NCBI GenBank assembly: GCA_002690405.1
Contig: NZEI01000032.1
Location: forward strand, 131,744 to 137,030
Length of the DNA: 5,287 nt
Source of the DNA: Gammaproteobacteria bacterium
GTDB taxonomy: Bacteria > Pseudomonadota > Gammaproteobacteria > Pseudomonadales > Azotimanducaceae
Reading direction: 5' to 3'
The notes beneath the pieces are model-generated. The model saw only the letters and a program-made list of their open reading frames with translations. It did no database searches and had not been told where the DNA came from. A program made the translations under genes and the position numbers. Each line of letters starts with the position of its first letter. Position 1 is the stretch's first letter. This document shows, piece after piece, positions 1 through 5,287 of this stretch.

Positions 1-603
1 GTGCAATTCTTCATCCCGGTGTCTACCACTGGCGTCATGTTTGCACTGTCACGGCCGCTATTATTTGCCTTCGTTGCGCGCATGCCCGACGGCTTGCTCA
101 CGATTGCGGCTCTGCGCGTAGCTTTCGATTTCAGCATGATCTTTCAACAAGCAGCGAATCAGTTCCGCCATTTCTTCATTACCTTCGGCTTCACCGATCT
201 GCAAAACAAGATACGTTTTATGATCGTAATTTGCTGCGGCCTGACGGGCTGTATGCTGCTATTTTCGCTGACTGATCTTGCTGATCTGATCTGGAATAAG
301 TCCATGGGCTTGTCCACAGAACTGACCGACCTTGCCATAGATGTCACTTTGATCATGTGCCTGATGCCGGCGATTATCATTTACCGAAACTACTACCACG
401 GTCGGCTAATGATGGAACGCAAAACCGGCGGCATGGCCTACGCCAGTATCATCCGAGTCATTGGTATCTTCGCCGCTGCACAAATCCTCTTTGCGCTGCA
501 ATGGCTAAACCATGCCAGCGCCGCGTGCGTGTTGATTCTCGGCTTTGTTATCGAGGCATACTTCGCACGCCTTGCGGTGCATAGGGTGAAAAAAGCCAAC
601 TGA
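1..603 (+). CDS. Polytopic membrane protein, MOP/ANKH-like flippase family, C-terminal part (5' truncated)
   Basis: The frame is open from the first base to TGA at 601-603. The GTG at position 1 is probably an internal valine, because 200 residues is less than half the usual 430-500 of multidrug/oligosaccharide-lipid/polysaccharide flippase (MOP) proteins. I see about six hydrophobic segments near residues 7-26, 33-50, 71-91, 109-128, 147-166 and 172-190, with a basic tail (HRVKKAN) fitting a cytoplasmic C-terminus. The stretch YRNYYHGRLMMERKT (128-142), a polar loop with an 'xGxLxxxRxT' pattern before the next membrane segment, resembles loops in MOP-superfamily exporters, especially bacterial relatives of the ANKH transporter. 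Family assignment is therefore inference from topology plus one loop. The substrate is unknown. It is followed by an 88-bp gap, so it is probably not tightly coupled to the next gene. Confidence 0.6.
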   Translation: MQFFIPVSTTGVMFALSRPLLFAFVARMPDGLLTIAALRVAFDFSMIFQQAANQFRHFFITFGFTDLQNKIRFMIVICCGLTGCMLLFSLTDLADLIWNKSMGLSTELTDLAIDVTLIMCLMPAIIIYRNYYHGRLMMERKTGGMAYASIIRVIGIFAAAQILFALQWLNHASAACVLILGFVIEAYFARLAVHRVKKAN

Positions 604-623
604 GGCGACAAACCCTTTTAAAT

Positions 624-660
624 TAACCACCGACAGCAAGCAGTGGCTTATACTAACCAC
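624..660 (+). repeat. Direct heptamer repeat TAACCAC, two copies 30 bp apart
   Basis: TAACCAC occurs at 624-630 and again at 654-660. The 30-bp start-to-start spacing is close to three helical turns, which would put both copies on nearly the same DNA face. The second copy overlaps the last base of the candidate -10 box. This could be a pair of binding sites for a regulator of the hydrolase operon, but two 7-mers in an 88-bp gap may be coincidence. Confidence 0.35.
649..654 (+). promoter_or_regulatory. Possible -10 box upstream of the hydrolase operon
   Basis: TATACT matches the sigma-70 -10 consensus at five of six positions and lies 37 bp before the hydrolase ATG in the only non-coding gap on this side. 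I find no good -35 at 16-18 bp (the bases there read ACCACC or similar), so if real it would be weak or activator-dependent. The gap (604-691) otherwise holds an AT-rich patch (617-626) and the TAACCAC repeat listed separately; no terminator hairpin for the upstream gene is evident. Confidence 0.3.
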
Positions 661-691
661 ACGTCTCTTATGCCTATGGAATATCGGATTT

Positions 692-1579
692 ATGCACGGC
701 CCAACCTCGCACACTTATTTTTCACAACGCTTACGACTGCACTATGTCGATTGGGGTAATCCAGACGCGCCGCCTATGATCTTGATTCATGGCGGACGCG
801 ATCACTGCCGCAACTGGGACTGGGTCGCTGAGCAATTTCGTGACGACTACCATATTATTGCCCCAGACCTGCGCGGACACGGCGACAGTCAGTGGATGGT
901 CGGCGGCGCTTACAGTCAGATCGACTATGTTTATGACATTGCCCAATTATTAAGACAGAAACAGATGTCGCCTGTAACCATCATTGGTCACTCGCTAGGG
1001 GGTTCAATTTCCCTGTTATATACGGCACTGCACCCGGAGAATGTGAAAAAACTAGTGGCCATCGAAGGCATGGGACCACCGCCTTCAATGATTGCTGAGC
1101 GTATCAACCAGCCACCGGAAAAACGTTTGCATAACTGGTTTTCGGATCTGCGCAAATCATCTGGTCGCATCGTCAAACGCTACCCTACTTTAGAGGATGC
1201 ATTCCAACGAATGCAGACCGAGAATCCGCATCTCTCCGAGGAGCAAGCTCGGCACCTGACGATCCATGGCAGCAATCAGAACGAAGACGGCACCTTTAGC
1301 TGGAAATTCGATAATTACGTGCGTAATTTTTCACCCATCGGGATTCCATTCGACGAAATCTCCAAGCTCTATGGCAGCATTACTTGCCCCACCTTATTAG
1401 TTCGTGGTCTGGAATCTTGGGCCTCGGACCCAGTAGCCGACGGTCGCACCAAGGCCTTCAAGTGTCCAGTTGAGGTAGTTGCTTTTGCCAACGCCGGGCA
1501 TTGGGTGCATCACGATCAACTGGACGGCTTCGTTGAGCGAGTAAAGGACTTCTTCGATGATGACCAAACGACCGGCTGA
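692..1579 (+). CDS. Alpha/beta hydrolase fold protein
   Basis: This 295-residue protein has the normal length and motif order of a soluble single-domain alpha/beta hydrolase. HGGRDH (33-38) is the oxyanion-hole loop, PDLRGHGDS (58-66) follows strand 4, and GHSLGG (99-104) is the nucleophile elbow with Ser101. IEGMGPP (124-130) follows the next strand, a cap region spans roughly 130-215, and NAGHW (267-271) carries catalytic His270. The acid is less clear: the loop after PTLLVRG reads LESWASDP, so Glu241 sits where Asp is usual, with Asp246 nearby. No signal peptide is seen, so it should be cytoplasmic. It probably cleaves an ester or similar bond, but motifs alone do not give the substrate; a C-C or epoxide hydrolase is also possible. 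The Shine-Dalgarno sequence is poor (GGA 11 bp before the ATG); nearby upstream ATGs at 670 and 676 are out of frame. The fusion gene begins 9 bp after its stop. Confidence 0.9.
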   Translation: MHGPTSHTYFSQRLRLHYVDWGNPDAPPMILIHGGRDHCRNWDWVAEQFRDDYHIIAPDLRGHGDSQWMVGGAYSQIDYVYDIAQLLRQKQMSPVTIIGHSLGGSISLLYTALHPENVKKLVAIEGMGPPPSMIAERINQPPEKRLHNWFSDLRKSSGRIVKRYPTLEDAFQRMQTENPHLSEEQARHLTIHGSNQNEDGTFSWKFDNYVRNFSPIGIPFDEISKLYGSITCPTLLVRGLESWASDPVADGRTKAFKCPVEVVAFANAGHWVHHDQLDGFVERVKDFFDDDQTTG

Positions 1580-1588
1580 GACTCGCCA

Positions 1589-2677
1589 ATGACAGAGCGC
1601 GCCCAACGCCTGCATGCCTCGCGTTGGCAGGGTGTGCTGCATCTCACCGGCGGTGGCAGTCTGTTACTGAGCGATCTTCTGAGCGTACCTGGCGCTTCCA
1701 ATACCGTGCTCGAGGCTACAGTACCCTACGCCTCACAAGCGCTGTCAGAACTGCTCGGCAGCGCGCCGGAACAGGCAGCATCCGCGCACACCGGGCGTGC
1801 CCTATCAACGCGCGCCTACCAGCGCGCTCGGGAGCTAGGGGCCGACCATGCATTCGGCATTGGTTTGACGGCAAGTCTCGCCAGTGCTGCGCCCAAAAAA
1901 GGTCAGACCCGTGCCCACTGGGCGATACAAACGGCTGATAAAAGCATCTGCTTTGAGCTGTTATTGGACAATGCTGAGTCACGCTCTGAGCAAGAATTGC
2001 AACTGAATGAGGCGCTGTGGGCGACCATTGAACTGGCTCTTATGGGCTCGGGTGGGCAACATCAAACAGGCCAAATTGAAACTCGCGAATACTCCGCCCC
2101 CGCAGCTTGGCAGCCGCTACTTACAGCTGCCCCCTATGCAACCTGCACCCACCAACACGACGGTCGTCTGCTACTGCCTGGCTCGTTCAATCCCGTGCAT
2201 GATGGCCATCGAGAAATGTTAGCGGTGGCAGAGGCGGTGACTGGACTCACCGGCGCTTTTGAACTGACCCTGCGCAACGCCGATAAACCGGATCTAGACT
2301 ACCTCACTGTGTATGAGCGTCTGACCACCCTCGCCGACACGCCCGTCTGGCTCACTAATCTGAGCAATTTTGAACAAAAGGCCGAGCGCTTTCCCAATAC
2401 AACATTTGCCCTTGGCACCGACACCTTGAGCAGAATCGCGGAGCCACGTTTTTATGCCGACAGCACAGCCCGCATGCTAGAGGCATTTGGCAGACTCGCA
2501 GCACAGGGAACACGCTTTTTGGTATTCGGACGGCGCGCTCAGCAGCGCTTTGTTGAATTGGCAGACCTTGACCTACCTGGGGAACTCGCTGAACTTTGTC
2601 AGGCTGTGCCTGCTGAGCAATTTCGCAACGATCTGTCGTCTTCGGCGATACGTGCCGAGCAAAGATCTGAGCGGTAG
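1589..2677 (+). CDS. CinA-C/PncC-like domain fused to an NMN adenylyltransferase-like nucleotidyltransferase
   Basis: The 362 residues hold two domains. Residues about 5-150 resemble the CinA C-terminal (NMN deamidase, PncC) fold: TGGGS (20-24), VPGASNTVLEATVPY (33-47) and GIGLTASLAS (90-99) sit where CinA proteins have ESCTGG, the PGSS...VTY segment and the TGIAGP loop. Residues about 193-358 are a Rossmann-type nucleotidyltransferase: GSFNPVHDGH (198-207) is the ATP-binding GxFxPxHxGH motif, ADKP (231-234) and GTDTL (276-280) fit the nucleotide-binding core, and DLSSSAIR (348-355) matches the C-terminal ISSTxIR signature. Classical PncC makes NaMN from NMN and NMNAT makes the dinucleotide, so the fusion suggests pyridine-nucleotide salvage. 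However, the serine of ESCTGG is replaced (LHLTGG) and the usual lysine after the VTY segment is absent, so deamidase activity is doubtful. It is probably cotranscribed with the hydrolase; only a weak GAGA precedes the ATG. Domain calls are firm, the reaction is inferred. Confidence 0.85.
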   Translation: MTERAQRLHASRWQGVLHLTGGGSLLLSDLLSVPGASNTVLEATVPYASQALSELLGSAPEQAASAHTGRALSTRAYQRARELGADHAFGIGLTASLASAAPKKGQTRAHWAIQTADKSICFELLLDNAESRSEQELQLNEALWATIELALMGSGGQHQTGQIETREYSAPAAWQPLLTAAPYATCTHQHDGRLLLPGSFNPVHDGHREMLAVAEAVTGLTGAFELTLRNADKPDLDYLTVYERLTTLADTPVWLTNLSNFEQKAERFPNTTFALGTDTLSRIAEPRFYADSTARMLEAFGRLAAQGTRFLVFGRRAQQRFVELADLDLPGELAELCQAVPAEQFRNDLSSSAIRAEQRSER

Positions 2678-2690
2678 CGCCCTAGGGCGC
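2677..2690. terminator. Short perfect palindrome between convergent stop codons
   Basis: GCGCCCTAGGGCGC is a perfect 14-bp palindrome that nearly fills the 15-bp gap between the fusion gene stop and the MATE gene stop, and includes the last base of the former. As RNA it can form a 5-bp GC stem with a CTAG loop on either strand. Neither side has a T-run, so it is a weak candidate for a shared bidirectional terminator. Confidence 0.3.
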
Positions 2691-2692
2691 GG

Positions 2693-4117
2693 CTATTGGT
2701 AAGTTGTATTGGGAACGATTTTCTTCCATTTACCCTTGCGAAAACGCCAAATTAGCAGGGTGCCTTTTAAAACATAGTCGCCGACCAAGGCAGCGTAGAC
2801 CCAAAATACCGCGAGCTGCAGATACACCGCGAGGGCGGCAAGGCCACAGCGCATAACGAGCAAACCCAGCACTGTTGCTATAAGCGGAAATCGAGTATCG
2901 CCAGCACCCCGCAGCGATCCACCAATAGCGAATTCCACGGCTAGCAGGGGCATCATCGCTCCAAGCAAATATATAAATTGCACCGTATATTCGATGGTCT
3001 TGGCATCATCGCCAATAAAGTAAGCAGCCAATTGTTGGGCGAACACCACGATCAACAAGCCAAGGCCACCCATGGACGCCACTGCCAGCCACATTGAGCG
3101 CCAGCCACTGCGACTTGCCGCGTCGGGGTCTTTCGCCCCCAAATGCTGGCCGACCAACGTTGACCCAGCGATGGAAAACCCAAAGCCTACCGTCATACAC
3201 ACGGCGAGTATGTTGACGCCAATGTTGTAAGCCGCAAATGCCTCAGTGCCGTAGGCATTGCCAATTAGCATCAGAAAGATAAAGAAGCCTAATTGAAAGA
3301 CTCCTTGTTCTAACGCTGCCGGATACCCGATATCTAGCAACGCGCGCAGCCTAGCGCGCCGCCACCAGCCGCCCGAAATATGGCGAACACGGAACTTTTG
3401 GCGCACCCATAAGGCCAACAACACAGCTGAACCAAAGCTGAAAGAAATGCCTGCAGCAATCGCCGCACCAGCGACACCCATGGCCGGCAGGCCCCAAAAG
3501 CCAAAAATAAATACATACAACAACGGCAGATTGAGCAAATTCACGCCACCGCTAATCCATAGGGGCGACCACGCATCACCCGATGCTCTGAGGGCTGCAC
3601 TCAATACAAACATCGCGGCGAATGCCAAATTAAAGATCGACAGCCAGCGAATATTTTGCGCGGCAAGGTCCAAGGTAACCGGATCCAGACCAAATACCGA
3701 CGCCACCGGCGACGCTAAGAAAAAACCCAAAAAAGCGATCGCGAAGGAAAAAACCGCCGCTAACACCAAGGAGGCCATGGTTACGCGGCTGGCCTCGTCG
3801 TAATCCCCAGCACCCCATGCGCGGGCCACTAGGGCTGTGGTACCAGCACTAATCGCCATCAAAATAGCCTGCATGGCAAAAAAGATTCTTTGTCCGGCAC
3901 CCAGCGCGGCAAGGGCCTGAGCACCCAACTCGCCGACGAATTTAGTCTGTACCATCCCCACGATGGTATAGCTGAGATTGCCTAGGATAGACGGCAATGC
4001 CAATTGCCAGATCGACGGTCGGGCCATGGCCGAAGCGTCGAGGGAAGAATCGGTGACATCTGCAGAGCTGCTGGGATTTTGTTTTTGTTCTTGTGATGTC
4101 ACAGCGTTGCCAAGCAA
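2693..4117 (-). CDS. MATE family multidrug/toxin efflux transporter
   Basis: The long form is 474 residues with about twelve hydrophobic segments arranged as two MatE repeats. Typical signatures are ALGAGQRIF (71-79), LRASGDAWSPL (176-186) ending the first repeat, GSTLVGQHLGA (318-328), and LRGAGDTRFPL (402-412) as the matching loop of the second repeat. Such proteins are inner-membrane antiporters that export cationic drugs or metabolites using Na+ or H+ gradients; the substrate cannot be read from sequence. The start is uncertain. The longest frame begins with TTG (4117), a GTG lies at 4102, and an ATG at 4027 would give 444 residues starting MARPSIWQLALP, a normal MATE length. The extra 30 residues are polar and Ser/Gln/Asp-rich, and no candidate has a clear Shine-Dalgarno sequence. 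By eye, the Asp of the 'VDT' motif in helix 1 is Gln57. It is convergent with the fusion gene and divergent from the LLM gene. Confidence 0.93.
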   Translation of the reverse strand: MLGNAVTSQEQKQNPSSSADVTDSSLDASAMARPSIWQLALPSILGNLSYTIVGMVQTKFVGELGAQALAALGAGQRIFFAMQAILMAISAGTTALVARAWGAGDYDEASRVTMASLVLAAVFSFAIAFLGFFLASPVASVFGLDPVTLDLAAQNIRWLSIFNLAFAAMFVLSAALRASGDAWSPLWISGGVNLLNLPLLYVFIFGFWGLPAMGVAGAAIAAGISFSFGSAVLLALWVRQKFRVRHISGGWWRRARLRALLDIGYPAALEQGVFQLGFFIFLMLIGNAYGTEAFAAYNIGVNILAVCMTVGFGFSIAGSTLVGQHLGAKDPDAASRSGWRSMWLAVASMGGLGLLIVVFAQQLAAYFIGDDAKTIEYTVQFIYLLGAMMPLLAVEFAIGGSLRGAGDTRFPLIATVLGLLVMRCGLAALAVYLQLAVFWVYAALVGDYVLKGTLLIWRFRKGKWKKIVPNTTYQ

Positions 4118-4185
4118 AAAACGGACGCCAGTTTACTACTAACCCACGCTGCTGTCGGCATGAAGATCCTGGGGCTGCACCGCGA

Positions 4186-4200
4186 CTATTGCTTCAATAG
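4186..4200. promoter_or_regulatory. Perfect dyad CTATTG-CTT-CAATAG, possible operator
   Basis: Two 6-bp arms (4186-4191 and 4195-4200) are exact inverted repeats around a 3-bp spacer, in the 125-bp region between the divergent MATE and LLM genes. It lies 42 bp before the LLM start and overlaps a candidate -35. That is a sensible place for a repressor site, but 6-bp arms can occur by chance. Confidence 0.3.
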
Positions 4201-4217
4201 CCAACTCTTCGGACAAT
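4189..4217 (+). promoter_or_regulatory. Weak candidate sigma-70 promoter for the LLM gene
   Basis: TTGCTT (4189-4194) and GACAAT (4212-4217) are separated by exactly 17 bp and end 25 bp before the LLM ATG. The -35 keeps only TTG of TTGACA and the -10 matches at four of six positions, so this is suggestive only. I see no better pair for the divergent MATE gene in the same gap. Confidence 0.25.
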
Positions 4218-4231
4218 ACCGGCAGATTTAC

Positions 4232-4238
4232 AGGGGGA
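4232..4238 (+). promoter_or_regulatory. Strong ribosome binding site fixing the LLM start
   Basis: AGGGGGA lies 4 bp before the ATG at 4243. It is the clearest Shine-Dalgarno sequence in the window and supports this start. The other genes have weak ones. Confidence 0.6.
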
Positions 4239-4242
4239 CGAT

Positions 4243-5112
4243 ATGGATCTTGGAAAGTTAGGCGTTTGGTATTTTTTTGACGGTATTGGCACTGAGCAGG
4301 CTACTGCGGCTGCACAACGGATCGAATCGATGGGCTACGGCACACTGTGGCTACCAGAGACCGTAGGTAAGGACCCGCTTACCACCGCAAGCTGGTTTTT
4401 AGCCAATACCAAAACTCTGAATCTCGCCACCGGTATCGTAAATATCTACAACCGCGAACCCGGCGTTATGCTGGCCGCGCAGCGCACTCTAGCCGAGCAA
4501 TCATCAGGGCGTTTTGCACTGGCTATGGGGGTTTCTCACAAACCCCTCGTTGAAGGGGTTCGTGGGTTGGAATACGGACCGCCCGTCGCGACGATGCGCA
4601 GCTATCTAGAAAAAATGAGCGCGTCCATCTTCAACGGACCAGCCCCAGCCGACACCCCAATCACGCTGATCGCCGCACTTGGGCCGAAAATGTTGGAACT
4701 GGCCAGAGAGCAGACCGATGGTGCACATCCCTACTTCACGTCGCCAGAGCACACCGCAATGGCACGAGGGATTCTCGGCCAGGGACCAAAATTATGCGTG
4801 GAGCAAAAAGTTATTCTCGAAACCGACGCCAGCAAAGCCCGTGAGTTGGCTCGACCGGTAGCGAAGATCTATCAAAAACTGCCGAATTATCGCAACAATT
4901 GGTTGCGCATGGGTATGACCGAGCAAGATATAGACGATCTGAGTGATCGGTTCATCGACGCGACTTTTGCTTGGGGCAGCGCCGACGCCATAAAAGCTCG
5001 GGTGCAAGAGCATATCGACGCTGGCGCCGATCATGTATGCGTCCAACCAGTTAATCCTAATGGTCAGTTTGGCGACCTACATTGGGACTGCTTGGAGGCG
5101 ATTACAGGCTGA
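4243..5112 (+). CDS. LLM class flavin/F420-type oxidoreductase, MSMEG_4141 (TIGR03620)-like
   Basis: The 289-residue protein has the TIM-barrel pattern of luciferase-like monooxygenases: an opening strand LGKLGVWYF (3-11), RIESMGYGTLWLPETVG (26-42), LATGIVNIYNREP (61-73), the core block SSGRFALAMGVSHKPLVEG (87-105), ALGPKMLELA (145-154), DGAHPYF (159-165) and a C-terminal GSADAIKARVQEHIDAGADHVCVQ region. The block order and the GVSHxPLVEG sequence fit the MSMEG_4141 family, predicted F420-dependent in mycobacteria; length is normal. The reaction would be a flavin- or deazaflavin-linked oxidation or reduction of an unknown small molecule in the cytoplasm. Whether the host makes F420 cannot be told here, so FMN is a real alternative. 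The start is well supported by the AGGGGGA site. It is transcribed alone between the divergent MATE gene and a strong hairpin. Confidence 0.9.
   Translation: MDLGKLGVWYFFDGIGTEQATAAAQRIESMGYGTLWLPETVGKDPLTTASWFLANTKTLNLATGIVNIYNREPGVMLAAQRTLAEQSSGRFALAMGVSHKPLVEGVRGLEYGPPVATMRSYLEKMSASIFNGPAPADTPITLIAALGPKMLELAREQTDGAHPYFTSPEHTAMARGILGQGPKLCVEQKVILETDASKARELARPVAKIYQKLPNYRNNWLRMGMTEQDIDDLSDRFIDATFAWGSADAIKARVQEHIDAGADHVCVQPVNPNGQFGDLHWDCLEAITG
4528..4560 (+). repeat. Two mutually exclusive intragenic hairpins in the LLM gene
   Basis: AAACCCC (4540-4546) can pair with GGGGTTT just upstream (4528-4534, 5-nt loop). The overlapping AACCCCT (4541-4547) can instead pair with AGGGGTT just downstream (4554-4560, 6-nt loop). 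The segment encodes the conserved MGVSHKPLVEGV block, so codon constraint may explain it. Confidence 0.35.
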
Positions 5113-5125
5113 GGCCCGAGGCACT

Positions 5126-5152
5126 GCGATCGGGCGCCATGCGCCCGATCGC
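5126..5152. terminator. Strong hairpin terminator between LLM gene and convergent flavoenzyme gene
   Basis: GCGATCGGGCGC (5126-5137) pairs perfectly with GCGCCCGATCGC (5141-5152) across a CAT loop, a 12-bp stem with no mismatch. It starts 13 bp after the LLM stop and ends 12 bp before the minus-strand stop. On + it is followed by CTTGTT, a short, imperfect U-tract; on the minus strand the next bases are not T-rich, so termination is likely best for the LLM transcript. Confidence 0.75.
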
Positions 5153-5164
5153 CTTGTTCCAGAT

Positions 5165-5287
5165 TCATCCCAGTAGGTTGGTTGTCCGTGATAACGCCTG
5201 TTCAGCGCCGTAGACCAGTTCGTCGAAAATTTCTTTCGCTGGCCTGACAGCCTTGATCATACCGATACCCTGACCTGCAAACCCCGG
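5165..5287 (-). CDS. Nitronate monooxygenase / 2-nitropropane dioxygenase-like protein, C-terminal 40 residues (5' truncated)
   Basis: Read on the minus strand from the window edge, an open frame of 40 codons ends in TGA (5167-5165). It begins PGFAGQGIGMIKAVRPAKEI and continues with FDELVYGAEQALSRT before the end. The pattern 'AGQGxGxI...PAxEIxxELVxxAEQAL' followed by a stop is the usual C-terminus of NPD-family TIM-barrel FMN enzymes, in which the Gly-Gln-Gly loop lies at the end of the flavin-binding part. NPD enzymes oxidise alkyl nitronates, but many relatives are enoyl reductases or uncharacterised oxidases. The rest of the gene, including the catalytic His, lies outside the window. It is convergent with the LLM gene and shares the 5126-5152 hairpin. 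Confidence 0.75.
   Translation of the reverse strand, partial: PGFAGQGIGMIKAVRPAKEIFDELVYGAEQALSRTTNLLG

Noticed and set aside
1..3. GTG at the first base as a true start codon
   Set aside because: The protein would be an improbable half-transporter; the frame is open at the window edge, so truncation is the simpler reading.
1716..1982. 88-codon minus-strand open frame inside the fusion gene
   Set aside because: It is antisense to a well-supported CinA-like domain and has no family resemblance.
3717..3755. A-rich patches around a GCGATCGC octamer in the MATE gene
   Set aside because: They encode a normal hydrophobic Phe/Leu-rich membrane segment on the minus strand (TTT/TTC codons), so no separate function is needed.
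3447..3803. 118-codon + strand open frame antisense to the MATE gene
   Set aside because: It is a shadow of the MATE coding frame; its Ala/Lys-rich composition follows from the complementary codons and it has no domain-like pattern or start signal.
4160..4261. Small + strand open frame of 33 codons starting ATG at 4160 and overlapping the LLM start
   Set aside because: There is no Shine-Dalgarno sequence before it, no recognisable protein pattern, and it runs over the dyad and ribosome binding site of the LLM gene. A leader peptide is conceivable but unsupported.
1..5287. CRISPR array, tRNA, rRNA, IS element or phage-defence cassette
   Set aside because: I looked on both strands and found no repeat-spacer pattern, RNA gene, transposase or terminal repeats; all long frames are accounted for by housekeeping or accessory enzymes and transporters.

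Overview
The window is a compact stretch of ordinary bacterial chromosome with about 50-55% GC by eye. It has short intergenic gaps and no insertion sequence, CRISPR array, rRNA or tRNA that I can see. Gene content suggests a free-living, probably aquatic gammaproteobacterium: an alpha/beta hydrolase of the 'HGGRDH...W' type, a luciferase-like oxidoreductase of the MSMEG_4141 type, a nitronate monooxygenase relative and a MATE exporter. That assignment is inference from protein style only; no marker gene is present.

Layout, left to right. (1) The 3' part of a polytopic membrane protein (1-603, +) that resembles the C-terminal half of a flippase-like (MOP/ANKH-like) transporter and is cut by the window edge. 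(2) An 88-bp gap with a possible -10 box flanked by two copies of TAACCAC. (3) A probable two-gene operon on +: an alpha/beta hydrolase (692-1579) and, 9 bp downstream, a fusion protein (1589-2677) with an N-terminal CinA-C/PncC-like domain and a C-terminal NMN-adenylyltransferase-like domain. (4) A MATE-family efflux transporter on the minus strand (2693-4117), convergent with the fusion gene across only 15 bp. (5) A 125-bp divergent intergenic region with a small perfect dyad and a strong Shine-Dalgarno sequence. (6) A luciferase-like (LLM, F420/FMN-type) oxidoreductase on + (4243-5112). (7) A strong 12-bp hairpin that ends it. (8) The last 40 codons of a minus-strand gene (5165-5287) that read like the C-terminus of a nitronate monooxygenase / 2-nitropropane dioxygenase protein.

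The genes do not form one obvious pathway. The most notable item is the CinA-C-like/NMNAT-like fusion. Its order matches the two consecutive NAD-salvage steps (NMN to NaMN, then NaMN to NaAD), but the CinA-like half lacks the usual catalytic-motif serine and the conserved lysine region, so the actual activity is open. As I recall, plants and algae carry a similarly built protein. The two flavin-type enzymes at the right end and the MATE pump could serve small-molecule redox and detoxification, but this is only suggested by adjacency. I see no convincing wholly new multi-gene system here.
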